From contig NC_063261.1 in NCBI RefSeq assembly GCF_019578655.1, positions 620,001-684,000 of the forward strand: a DNA stretch of 64,000 bases. Reading direction: 5' to 3'. Origin of the DNA: Ricinus communis (lineage: Eukaryota; Streptophyta; Magnoliopsida; Malpighiales; Euphorbiaceae). Positions 45,120 through 55,671 of the stretch are shown piece after piece (within the stretch, counting starts at the first letter, position 1; each line of letters begins with the position of its first letter). The notes beneath the pieces were generated by a model. The model saw only the letters and a program-made list of their open reading frames with translations. It did no database searches and was not told the DNA's origin. Made by a program: the position numbers and the translations under genes.

Positions 45120-48099
45120 TGATATCCTTGATATTACACATGTTTGCATGCTTTATTTTGAGTTATTCTTAGAGCAATTAATGTGTTTTTTTTATTAGAA
45201 TCACCATGTTTTAGTTTCCTTTGTGTCTCAAGTGTTTATCTAAGTACATCATCAAAGTTAGAGAGAAATCAGACCAAAATCGGGAAGAAACGGTCGAAAC
45301 GGGGGGGTTAGACTGTTCAACACACCCGTGGTGAGGAGCACGGTCAAGGTTAGAAGGGATGCTGAAATGGCTTACCTATAGCGAAAAGAAGCGATTTGCA
45401 ATATGGTTTCCGAGAGTGACACGACCTAGGAGCATGTCCGTGCTGAGGAGCACGGCCTAAATCCAAGCCATGCTAAAGAAGGCCAAATGTACACTTTTAG
45501 ATCAACACGGCATGGATCCAGCATGACCCAAATGCAAGCCGTGTTGATCCCGAAACCTAACTTAAAAGAAAAGAAAATGAAAGAGAGAGAGGGGACGAAG
45601 AGAAAAAAAGATTGAAAGAGAATGGGGTATTAAAGACAAACTTGGAGAGCTAACTTTCAGACGATCAAGAAGAGGAAAATGGAGACGAATTCCACTTGAA
45701 CATCATCTAGATAGCTGCTCTTGAGGATTGGATCAAAGATTCAAAGGAAAGAAGAAGGAAATCTTAAGCTATAAAGATTGGATCCAAAGTTATTCAAGAG
45801 GGGATAGTATCTCACCATTTGAGAAAAGGGTGTTCATGTTCTTTTCGATTCTTGTCTACTGATATGCATTATGTTACACATGTTTATATGCCCAATTACT
45901 TCTATTTTTGTGTATAGTTATCTTGTTTTATGCTAGAATCACATGTGTTTTGGTTCCTTTCATGTTTCAGGTGATCATTGATGGACATTATCAGTATTTG
46001 AAGGCGAAACGTGCGAATACGGATCGGAATCCATCAAAATTGAACAAAAGCTAGCATTTCAAGGTTGAGCATGGCCTGGACTCTGGTCGTGCTGAACCAT
46101 TGACCTTTGATCCTCAAATATAGCCTTCCGGCATGGTTTCCAAGGCCACCACAGTCTCCAGCATAGCTCGTGGCGGCTCAGCACTGGCGAGGGCACGACC
46201 AGGGAGTGCAGGATTAATTTTGGGACTCGGAGGTTGAGCACGGCCTGGTCTCGGCCCGTGCTGACCAGCACGGGTTTGACCATGGCCGTGCTAAGACATT
46301 TATATAGGCAATCTTAATTTCTTTTGTGGGGTTCAATTTTTCTGACCTTAAATCTCATATACGCACATGAGCCACCTCTTTCCAGACTTTGACGTTCGAC
46401 TTTGGGAGACCATTTCGCATATTGAAGGAAGGGTTCCAGTGGTTCAAGCATCACATTGAAGATCAAGTGTGGATTTTGAGGCATTCAAGAGGTAATTCGA
46501 GGTTCATTATTCAGATTTGGAGATTTAGGACTGTTCATCTGATTTGAAGAAGAAGGGTGTACATGTTTCCAATTTTTTCTTCTGCAATTGTTCTTTATTT
46601 GTTTTATTCGTTAGCATGAGTAGCTAGAGCTGCTGAACCCATTGGGGTTCCTTTGTTTGTTGGATTGCACTTCATGTTTATGAGATTTTGATTATCAATG
46701 CTTGTATTCTTTTTGCTTTTAGTATTAATAAGATATCGCATTATTCATGAGACGTTGTGAATTGTGTTGTTCAGATTATTTTCTATAATTGAGAAATTCA
46801 TTTAGTAGTTGAAAATTTGAATAACAAGAACTGGTTAATGATCACTTAGAGATAAGGGTAATTAACTCACCGGATTAAGAATTAACAACTCTTAATAGTA
46901 GTGGATTATTCTTAAGGCTAACCTAAAATCAATCATTAGGAAGAGATTCCATCGTTTAGGTTCTTAGGCTTAGGAATTCGGTGTTCTCGAGAGGGAACTC
47001 GAATTCATTTTAGAATCCGCTGTCGGGTAATCACAATTGGTAATCAATCTAATTTCTACTTTTGCTAAAATCTAACTAGCTTAGGCCCCCCCCCCCCCCT
47101 TTCTTTCCTTGATTGTTTCACTAAACCTTTGCAGATTGCTTGGCATTCAGCTAATCATTTAGCTTGCACCTAATTATAGATTAGTAACTTCATCACTATT
47201 ATTTAAGGTTAGATAACATAAGACGCTGGAGTAGTTCTAGGCTCACCCTTTCCTGAGAATACGGCCTTGATACTCGCCATTAGTGCTAGTTTGCATCGAT
47301 AGGTTCATTGCCTTAGATTGTAGCTGCATAAATAGCTCATCATCTACTTTTTATTCAATTCTTGTATTAGTTTAATCATGAACATGTGTAACTAATTCTA
47401 TTAAATCCAAATGGGGGTGATCTTTAGCCATGCTAGACTTGTTTTGTGCTTAAGTGATTGGATTGTTGATTTAAGATTTTAGTTTCCATTCAAGTATAAT
47501 AAAGTCTATTATTTCTTCTTCGTTGTTGAATCAATTTGAGAACTCCTTTATACTTGAGAAATTCAATTGAGTTTGGACAACTACTTGTATGATTAGGTGA
47601 TTTGCATCTTAGAGATAAGTGTAATAACTTAATAAGAACTAGACATTCTTATTAGCAGTAATTTAGAGATTAATACTATTCTAAAATCAATTGTTAGGAA
47701 GAGATTCCAATTTTAGATCTTTAGGGTTAAGAATTGGTTAACTCAAGAGAGAGGCCAATTCATTTAACAAATTATCCATAGATCACAATTCTTAATCAAT
47801 CAATTCATAATTTATTGTTTGTAAGCCAGCTAGCTAAAATGATCCCCAATTGGGTTAACTCATCTTATTATCCTTTTTCAACTTTCATTCTATTTGTTAA
47901 AAATTTAGCTTTCAATTGCATTCTTAATCATTTTTAGTTGATAATCTTCAGCACCTTTTGATCTGTTAGATAATAGGAATAGCATAGTAGTAGTAGTTTC
48001 TTAGTTTCCGTGGAATACGACATTGATACTTGCCATAGCTAGATTACATTTGATAGGTGCACTTGCTTGTAGATTGCTAGTCGTGTTAGCGAGGCATCA
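45120..48099 (+). repeat. E4 3' LTR, split by a solo LTR
   Basis: TGATATCCTTG to GAGGCATCA. Without the insertion (45860-47342 plus one TCTAC) it is 1492 bp, the usual length in this family. Palindrome words lie at 45310-45550. It is followed by AGACT, the element duplication. The end (GATTGCTAGTCGTGTTAGCG) resembles the ends of the E3 and E8 LTRs. Confidence 0.9.
45860..47342 (+). repeat. Solo LTR inside the E4 3' LTR (TSD TCTAC)
   Basis: 1483 bp, TGATATGC to GCTCATCA, with TCTAC at 45855-45859 and 47343-47347. Similar to the E8 LTR along its length (GTTTATATGCCCAATTACTT; GACGTTGTGAATTGTGTTGT). Palindrome words lie at 46065-46290. A run of C lies at 47084-47099. Confidence 0.93.
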
Positions 48100-48104
48100 A
48101 GACT

Positions 48105-48640
48105 CTAAAAGACATATTTGTCTAGGAGTACAAGCTTACTCTAGGGAGCCTAAACCTGTTACCATAACTGCGATAGAGGTTTCGAGATTCAAGATATTCA
48201 AGAATCTGATCATTGATAGGATGGTCGAGTTAAGCATCAAAGAGGTCCGTGAGAAGATCACCATCAAGGTTGAAGAGCTGGAGCAGAAAGAATTCACCAC
48301 TCCGGTTGAGAAGTTGAATCAACAAGAGCTAGTTGCCTTGATAGAAGGGCAAATCATTAATGTATTTTATGACGATATGATAACGTTCAATCTTTATGAG
48401 GATGATTTTTCTTTTCTTTTAAAAGTCAATGACATGAATAATAGTTTTGTTTACTTGTGTGACATTTTTCCTGATGGTAGTGTGCATCTTGATAAACATA
48501 ACATGTGCATGTTTGACGTCAATTCAATACAAATTAACTCATTTAATTGAGTCATAAATGAAATTCCAAGGAACATTGCGATAGCTCATGATATAACTCT
48601 TGAGGAGAGAAGAGAGCTAGAGAAAATAATGTAAAAAAGG
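48105..48640 (+). pseudogene. T2 linker between G-patch and RT
   Basis: Continues the frame cut by E4 at 27890. It includes KPVTITAIEVSRFKIFKNLI and a Glu/Lys-rich charged stretch (VREKITIKVEELEQKEFTTP), then NVFYDDMITFNLYEDDF. I recognise no enzyme domain; its position matches the linker of Ogre polyproteins. T1 and T3 carry recognisable scraps of the same DNA. Confidence 0.65.
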
Positions 48641-49365
48641 AAAGAAGTATTTGCTTGATGTTATGATGACATGCCAGGTTCAGATAGAAAGATAGTAGAG
48701 CACCACATCCCAACCTATCCGCACATCAAACCAATCAAGCAAAAAATGAGAAGACTAAGGCTAGAATGGGCAGAGAAGAATCAGGAAGAAGTTGCTAAAC
48801 AAGTGAAAGCTAATTTCCTCGACATAATCGATTATCCCAAATGGTTGGTGAACAACATCCCGATTTCGAAAAAAGATGGTAAAGTAAGGATGTGCGTGGA
48901 TTATCGGGACCTGAACAAGGCATGCCCTAAGGATGATTTTACTCTTGCTCACATAGATGTTATAGTTGAAAACACGGCTTCAAGGGCTCTGTATTCCTTC
49001 ACTGATGGTTTCTCTAGATATAACTAGATCATGATGGCAGTAGTAGACAAGTTGAATACTTCATTCATCGTTGACTGGGGGACATAGTGCTACAAGGTTA
49101 TGCCCTTTGGACTAAAGAATGCATTAATAACTTATCATAGAGCAACCAATATCTTCTTTCATGACATGATGCATAAAGAGGTAGACATATATGTAGATGA
49201 CATGATGGTAAAGACTGAAACAAGAGAAGGGCACTCCCATGCTCTTGATAAGTTCTTAGGACGAGTGGAAAGGTATAACCTGATACTCAATAAGAAGAAG
49301 AACATAGTTTGGGTAACGTCAGGAAAGCTATTAGGGCATATAGTGAGTCAATAAGGAATAAAGAT
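48641..49365 (+). pseudogene. T2 reverse transcriptase (Tat/Ogre-like)
   Basis: DDMPGSDRKIVEHHIPTYPH, KPIKQKMRRLRLEWAEKNQE, KKDGKVRMCVDYRDLNKACP and DFTLAHIDVIVENTA are typical Tat/Ogre blocks. A TAG at 49026 and further stops precede MPFGLKNALITYHRATNIFF. The catalytic box is intact, DIYVDDMMVKTETREGHSHA near 49185. Closely related minus-strand pieces occur in T3. Confidence 0.92.
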
Positions 49366-50000
49366 TGATATGGATAAGGTAAAGGCTATTCAAGACATGT
49401 CAGTGCCAAAGACGGAGAAAGAAGTCAAAGGATTTCTAAGGTGATTGCAGTACATCAGCAGGTTCATTTCCAGCTCACAATGGTTTGTGATCTTATATTC
49501 AAGCTTTTAAAGAAACACCAACCTGTTGTATGGGATGAACATTGTCAAAAAGCCTTTGATAAAATTAAGGAGTGTATAATGAAGCCGCTAGTACTAAAGC
49601 TACCAAAGGATGGAAAACTGTTGATTCTATAATTGGCATTGGAAGAGGAAGCCATAGGGGCAATAGTAACGCAATATGGGCCAAATGACGTCGAGCACGC
49701 AGTCCATTTTCTTAGTAAGAAGTTGCTGCCTTATGAGTTGAAGTATAAACTTGTGGAAAAGATGTGTCTAGCCATGATATGGGCTATAAGAAAGTTGAGT
49801 CACTATTTCCAATCTTATAGGACGCAGGCAATTTCAAAGATAGACTCGCTAAATTACTTGCTTGAAGCTCCATCTATTACTAGAAAGCTGGCGAGATGGT
49901 TAGTATTCCTAACAGAGTTTGACATCAAGTACATCACCAAGAAGGTGGTCAAGGGTTGGCTATAGCGGAGTTTTTAGCTCAGAACATGATTGAAGAAGAT
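49366..50000 (+). pseudogene. T2 RNase H
   Basis: KTEKEVKGFL, then LIFKLLKKHQPVVWDEHCQK and CIMKPLVLKLPKDGKLLIL. The RNase H body is LALEEEAIGAIVTQYGPNDV, HFLSKKLLPYELKYKLVEKM and LNYLLEAPSITRKLARWLVF. Several acidic positions of the family appear changed (LALEEEAIGA in place of an Asp-containing strand). Stops at 49630 and 49963. Confidence 0.8.
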
Positions 50001-50029
50001 GACCTTAGGATCTAGAATTCCCTAATGAG

Positions 50030-50490
50030 AATCTAGGGGCAATTGAGATTCAAGAATGGAAGATGTACTTCAATGGACATGTAAATGCAAAGGGTGTAAG
50101 GTTAGGAGTAGTTCTGATCATGTTGGAAGGAGAAATGCTACCGATGGCTAAGAGATTAGATTTCAAGGTGACCAATAACATGGTGGAGTATAAAGCATGT
50201 TTATTTAGATTAGAAGTGGTCATGGTAGCATGAGCAAAGTAGTTGATGGTCTACGGGGACTCCATGCTAGTGATCCAATAAGCCATTGAAGAATGGGATG
50301 TGAAAGAGGAAAGATTGAAACCATATGTCAATTACCTTAGGACTTTGGTTTGCAATTTTTCCAAGCGTTCATTCGTTCATTTGCCGCGAGATGAGAATCG
50401 GATGGCGAATTCACTAGCTACCCTATCGTCAATATGGGACAACCCCTTGCAACTTCAAATGAAGCCATTGTTAATTATATGAAGTTAGGA
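50030..50490 (+). pseudogene. T2 second, archaeal-type RNase H
   Basis: WKMYFNGHVNAKGVRLGVVL, KRLDFKVTNNMVEYKACLFR, MVYGDSMLVIQ, EERLKPYVNYLRTLV, FVHLPRDENRMANSLATLSS. This is the additional RNase H typical of the Tat lineage. The first acid is lost: YFDG reads YFNG (AAT at 50072), while VEYKAC and YGDS keep theirs. A TGA and a TAG near 50235-50282 break the frame. Confidence 0.88.
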
Positions 50491-51330
50491 GTACACTGTT
50501 ATCAAGGAAACTAGGTCATGCAAGTGCAGATAGGACTATAGGAGAAGCCATGGTTCTATGATCTAAAGAGGTTTATAAAAGATAGGGTGTATCCCAAGGA
50601 AGCAACTGTGAAGGAAAGATATGCGCTACAAATACAAGCTAGAAGTTACTTCAGCCATGAACTAGTGCTATACAGAAGAGTGGCTTTAGGTGTCTAACTT
50701 CGTTGTGTTACTAAGGTGGAAGCGCAAGTACTGATCATAAAATGCATAAAGGAGTATGTGGGCCTAATATGAATGACATAGTATTAACCAAGAAGATCAT
50801 GCGTTAAGGCTATTACTAACTAGCGATGGAAAAGGATTGTAAAGCTTTGGTACGAAAATGCAGTGAGTGCGAGCTTTTTAGTGACCGTAGTCATGTACCT
50901 CTGACTGAATTGCATAACTTAACATCTCCATGGCCTTTTGCAGCCTAGGGAATTAACATCATTGTAGAAATTAGACCTCCTTTAAATGGGCATAGTTATA
51001 TAGTAGTAGCGATTAACTATTTCTCCAAATTGGTTGAGGCTAAATCATTCACTATTATGAGGGCAAGACAAGTGGCTAGGTTTATAGAAAGGAATTTGAT
51101 TTGCAAATATGGAGTCCTACATCATGTTGTGACAAATAATGGGATGCAATTCATAGGCGAAACTACAGACTTATTATAAAAATATAAGATCGAGCATCAT
51201 AAGTCTTCTCTATACAGACCTCAGGCAAATGGAGCAGTAGAAGCGGCTAGTAAGAACTTAAAGAAAATTCTGTCAAAGATGGTATGGAGTCACAAGGATT
51301 GATCGAACGATTGAATGCCGACCCCCTAGC
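50491..51330 (+). pseudogene. T2 integrase, truncated
   Basis: The core reads INIIVEIRPPLNGHSYIVVA, ARFIERNLICKYGVLHHVVT, NNGMQFIGETTDLL, HHKSSLYRPQANGAVEAASK, LKKILSKMVWSHKD. Two of the three DDE positions are Asn (AAC at 50955; AAT at 51135, giving TNNG for TDNG). The glutamate near 51240 is kept. Trp codons have become TGA at 51300-51313. The HHCC region is hardly recognisable. The sequence ends at the T3 LTR at about 51327, so the C-terminus is missing. Confidence 0.85.
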
Positions 51331-51945
51331 CTAGAATTTCCTTTTTCATTTATAGAGAAAGTAAAGGAATCCCTAAAGCTAGAATAATCATCCCTTTAAT
51401 TATCAATAATTCTTTGGAATTATTGAACCATAAACACAAGTACTTTAGATAAATGGGATAATTATCGATAAAAATCCATTTAAATATAAAAAGTGATTAA
51501 AAGCTAGATAATTATCCATAAAAACATTCTAGAAAGCATATTTTCATAATTATTAACATTTAAAATCGAAAAACACCAAAAAAATAATGTGAAAATCCTA
51601 GTTTTGAGCCAATCGGCATTTCGGGCCAGCTGGCTCTAGGTACAGTCGATCGGCCGTACGTAGAGCCGATTAGCTCTAGGTTCGCTAACTTTTGATATTT
51701 TTGCAATTTAGCCTTGTACTTGGCAATTTTTCTGATTTTGACCCTAAAACTTAATTTTTTAGACAATTTAGTCCAATTTGATTTCAAAAAGTGATATTTA
51801 GCTCAATTACTCATAGCCCTAATTGTATTTTGACTTTCCTCAACTTTGTGAGACTCGGGCGGAAGAACAACTTTCATAATAAGGTTTGTCGTAATTCCCT
51901 CAATATTTGTATTCGAAAAACAAGTGCTTATAGTTTGCTCCTGGT
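51327..51945 (-). repeat. T3 3' LTR, U3 part only
   Basis: Reverse-complement match to T1 3620-4190, with shared palindromes (GTCGATCGGCC, GAGCCGATTAGCTC), the ATCACTTTTTGAAATCAAATTGG segment (positions 51775-51797) and the TATA box. It breaks off about 20 bases after the TATA box. The right edge near 51945 blends into the repeat region. Confidence 0.78.
51348..51357 (-). promoter_or_regulatory. TATA box of the T3 LTR
   Basis: CTATAAATGA-type box on the minus strand, the counterpart of T1 4167-4176. Confidence 0.5.
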
Positions 51946-52084
51946 TTTTTAAGATTTATAAACATATTCATGGTTAAATAAATCGAGACAAATCATAAAT
52001 ATCAAGGATATTTTAGAAGGATATAAGTTGTAGAACCTACACTTCATAGGTTTGTAACATCTGGAAGACCACCCTATAGGGTAG

Positions 52085-52420
52085 ATGCATGCAGAAACTT
52101 TTGGCTTTGATTTGGGGATAACGCCTATCATACCTTGAAGGCCATACCTCAAGATAAATACATACCTCAATTCTAGGGAGTATGCCCATCACACCTTGAA
52201 GACAATCCTCAAAGATAAAAACATGCTTGTTTTAAGGATAACGCCCATCACAACTTAAAGACAATCCTCAAAGATAAAAACATGCTTGATTTAAGGATAA
52301 CGCCCATCACACCTTGAAGATCACCCTTCAATATAAAAACATGCTTTGATTTAAGGACTACGCCCATTACCTCCTTTGATAAATATAGTCTTGACCTAAG
52401 GACTATGCCCATCAATTGTT
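52085..52420 (-). repeat. Tandem repeat, ~59-bp unit
   Basis: Five to six imperfect units built on AAGGATAACGCCCATCACAC, CTTGAAGACAATCCTCAAAG and ATAAAAACATGCTTG. The best pair starts at 52234 and 52293. It lies between the antisense ORF and the LTR of T3, where Tat/Ogre elements often have tandem repeats. Confidence 0.85.
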
Positions 52421-52793
52421 GAAATTTTCTTGGGTATTTCCACTATGGGAACCAAAAACAATGTTTTGCTTCAGAATAATCGATAATGACTTTCCCATTA
52501 TAGGAACCAATTGGGCAATCTGTCACTTATGTGATGCATGGCAATGATTTTCTGAATTTTGAATATTATTCGACTCTTTTGCGCAACAAAGACTAAATCG
52601 GTAATTTTACTAGCCATGGGCCAAAATGTAATTTATCGATCAGAGACCAAAGTGGCAAGTTACCACTTTTAAGACATATATCTACTCATTTCCTTCTTTC
52701 TTTTAATTCTAATACTTTTTTTAACTTCCATCAATTTTCTTTATTTCATATCTTTCTCAATTTCAAACCAAATTCACCTAGATTTGTTTGAAA
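52421..52793 (-). other. T3 3' untranslated spacer
   Basis: No gene. It contains two related words (CACTATGGGAACCAAAAACA and CCCATTATAGGAACCAATTG) that may be a further short repeat. Confidence 0.5.
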
Positions 52794-54372
52794 ATGGTCG
52801 GTTCACCTTCTAGATCTTTAACTCGCACCCAGTCATTCCAAATAAGGAGTTTTCTCCACCAAAGAACCTTTATTATCTGGCCCCTTTGATAGACTTAGGT
52901 TGAGTCTTTTCATATAACTAGGGATCTGCTTGCTAGCTTATATGTACTAGTAGTTGGACATAATGCTCTGTAGGAGTAAAAGGCTCTTTGGTTTTTGGTA
53001 TGCCATCTATGTACGTGTTTCTCCTTTGTCTTATATGCTGGCCATTTGAGTGTAGGTGTGGGCCTTGGAGCTTGGAATTTTTATAGGAGCTCATCCTATT
53101 AGTACTTCTCGAGCCTTCCCCCACTTGAGCCACTAGGGCTCGAGTAGGAGCATTGCCTTGGAATGCGCACAGGTCCATGCATATTGTATATGGATCAACT
53201 CTTTAACCTGGAATAAAATAAAAAGAAAATACATAATTAGTTTAATTTTACATAACTAGAGTTCAAATACTTACCTATTTATGTCTTACAGGTCCAAGTT
53301 GATTGTCTTGGGAATTGGAGGAACTAGGACCCGTACATGTTGTCTGCTGCCGATATTGAGCACAAGAGAATACTCCTTGCAAGGCTTGGTTGCCATGTGT
53401 GATACCTAGGTGAGCGCATTTATGGCCGGGAGAGGCGACCCATTCTCCATTGTGTGCCCAGGTCACCTCCCATGTCCATATTCTAGATGGTAGACATCTT
53501 GGATGAAGAGCTAGAGGAGTGCCTCGAGGGTTACAAAGGCCTCAATAAAGTCCCAATCAGGTCATAGAAGACTGACTACACATCCTTCATGACTCAACTG
53601 TTGGGGTCCTTCCTTTGGACAAATATACTATTGCATAGTTACTTCCTTATTGCATCAGTTTACTTTATTACTATTCCATTATGCAATACTCTAAACAATT
53701 CCCTTATTGCATTTAGTTCTCTTAGCCCAGCGCTCCTAGAGTGTCAAAGTCAGAAGAGGGATGGCCCACTCACTGTCCTAGGGGCACTCGCGTTTCTAGC
53801 TCATCTACCATCACCGCTTCTGAGGCACCTCTTATGATGATGTTAGACATGATTCCTGGGAGTATTCCGTTCCTTTTAGATCCAACCGTGTCATATTGGA
53901 GCTATTCCGGTATTGTGGACCATCAGTTGGCCCTAGAGTCGAGCCTCCTACTAAAGTTAACTTTAAGCGGATGCACCTATATGAATAGTCTTTTCCTTTG
54001 TTCCTATTTACTGCTTTTACTTCCCTGAAACATTAGTGACACATGTATATATAATCTTACATATCCAAATCAGTTCGAGCACGTACAACGATTCGCCATT
54101 ACTATTAGGAGATAGTTCTTCGCCATTGGTGAAGATTGGAGGGTGACTCAAATAAAAAGAAATATGTATGATATGTACGCATGTTATGCGATGCCTAATC
54201 CATTAGGTTCTTGCAGAAAGACCATAAAGGCTTGCAAGGGCAAGTCAGTGCTCATCAGTGCCGGATTGAGACTTTGACGCTCCAACTATCTGCTCTTTGG
54301 ACCCGTGGCTTAAAGACCGACTTGGATGAGGTGATGGATGATTTTGCACAGAGCTTTAATGATTTCTCTTGA
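52794..54372 (+). pseudogene. T3 antisense multi-exon ORF
   Basis: It runs against T3 gag-pol. It starts MVGSPSRSLTRTQSFQIRSF at 52794 and ends DLDEVMDDFAQSFNDFS at 54372. Exon-like blocks: YMLSAADIEHKRILLARLGC, YLGERIYGRERRPILHCVPR and DILDEELEECLEGYKGLNKV (about 53330-53580); MMMLDMIPGSIPFLLDPTVS, SYSGIVDHQLALESSLLLKL (53740-53975); QFEHVQRFAITIRR (54070); KDHKGLQGQVSAHQC from 54220. Between them lie T-rich stretches with splice-like borders (GTCTTACAG at 53292, GGTTCTTGCAG at 54218). The same blocks and breaks occur in T1, so introns are likely. In-frame stops show decay. Extra antisense ORFs are known in Tat-lineage elements; I cannot name the domain. Confidence 0.62.
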
Positions 54373-54960
54373 TTAGTCTAGATTTTTTACTTTTTTAGGA
54401 CATTATTTTGCACTTGATCTTATTACTGTAATTTTATTGATTACTTAATTCATATTTTGATATTAAAGATCAACTTGATGCATATTTTTATTATCCAACA
54501 CCAACTATTACATATGTATGACTCATACAAGTATTATAATGTGAAAAATTCTTTAAAAATCAAATTACGGGACCAGGCTACATCACACATCTAATCAGTT
54601 GTATAGTTGAGCTAATTAGTTGTACATAGAGCCGATCGACTCTATAGATGTATAATTTAATTCAGACTCTAATTCTAGTCTTGTAAATACACAAGCACAC
54701 CTTGGCTTCCCCTAAACATAATATCTTCATCCTAGCTCTGAAAATATGACTTAAAGAAGCGCAAGAGCCCTCAAAACCTTGATTGGTGATGAATGGATCA
54801 AACTTGGAAAAGTCCACCTTTCCTATTTCAAGGCTTTATAACACATCAAGCTTGATTACAGATTTCTTCACTCGGCTGTTAACTTTTAGTGCCTAAAAAA
54901 GACCATGTTACTGCCAAGAATTGTGCATAATGATTTAAGAGTTCACTACCATCTTTGGAG
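54373..54960 (-). other. T3 segment shared with T1, palindrome cluster
   Basis: Minus-strand match to T1 18800-19145: TGGAAAAGTCCACC, GATGAATGGATCAAACTTGG and a GAGCCGATCGACTC palindrome at 54630. No gene is recognisable. Confidence 0.5.
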
Positions 54961-55663
54961 GCCTTAGTGATTTTAACGTACTATAAACGTCCTAAAAGTC
55001 CTTTGACTTCTTTCTCCATCTTCAGCACTGGCAACTCTTGAATTGATTGTCCAAATCTATCTCTATCCCTCGTTGGCTCACATTGTGCCCTAGCAGCTTC
55101 CTTGATGTGACCCCAAACACACTCTTCTTAGGGTTCAGCTTGGAAATGTCCTTTCCTTGTTTTTGATTTAACCATCATGTTGTTTATGTATACTTCAACC
55201 TCATTATGCATCATACCATGAAACAAGGTAGTGGCTGCTCTATGATAAGTTGCTCTAGCTTTTTTGAACCCAAAAGGCATACTATCATAGCAGTACATGC
55301 CCTATTTTATGATCTTCAACTTGTCTACGACTGCCATCATAATCTGATTATATCCAGAGAATCCATTTGTGAAAGAATACACGGCATTCAAAGTTTCACT
55401 ATTAACTATCACATTGATGTGAGGAAGTGGAAGTCATTCTTGGGGCATGCCTTATTCAAGTCCACGTAGTCTACACAAATTCTGACTTTTCTGTCCTTCT
55501 TCGGGACTAGAATGATGTCTGCCAACCACTCAGGATAATTAACTACATCCAGGAAATTAGCTTTCAGTTGCTTAGCAACCTCTTCTCTAATCTTTTCTGT
55601 CCATTCCAGCCTCAGCCTTCTCATCTTCTGCTTGATAGGGTTGATGTGCGGGTAGATCAAGCT
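54961..55663 (-). pseudogene. T3 reverse transcriptase, main part
   Basis: The minus strand from 55660 reads MIYPHINPIKQKMRRLRLEW, EEVAKQLKANFLDVVNYPEW, VPKKDRKVRICVDYVDLNKA, CPKNDFHFLTS. It continues decayed (YSFTNGFSGYNQIM-like, then MPFGFKKARATYHRAATTLF-like near 55260) to KEVKGLLGRL at about 54980. Order and wording are those of T2. The N-terminal edge lies across the hAT element, at 56810. The catalytic box region is damaged (VYINNMM-like near 55185). Confidence 0.82.
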
Positions 55664-55671
55664 GTGATGCT

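Larger units (their letters stand above)
27891..48099 (+). mobile_element. E4: Athila element split by four insertions
   Basis: AGACT at 27886-27890 and again at 48100-48104 flanks a 20.2-kb block. Removing E5, two solo LTRs and E6 leaves a single Athila element: a scrap of 5' LTR, gag, protease, pieces of RNase H and integrase, an env-like ORF, 3' untranslated region, polypurine tract and 3' LTR. Both outer ends show the LTR terminus (TGAAATCCTTGATATTACAC at the left, TGATATCCTTGATATTACAC at 45120). RT and most of integrase are deleted. It sits in T2 between G-patch and RT. Confidence 0.92.

Noticed and set aside
47084..47099. Run of C within a solo LTR, possible regulatory or quadruplex site
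   Set aside because: Absent from the same position in the E8 LTR (60560-60575); more likely slippage or a sequencing artefact.
48023..48100. Apparent N-terminus of a T2 protein upstream of 48105
   Set aside because: These bases are the end of the E4 LTR; the AGACT duplication at 48100 shows the true continuation is from 27890.
52085..52420. Regular repeats that could suggest a CRISPR array
   Set aside because: Units are directly tandem without unique spacers, and the setting is a plant retroelement.
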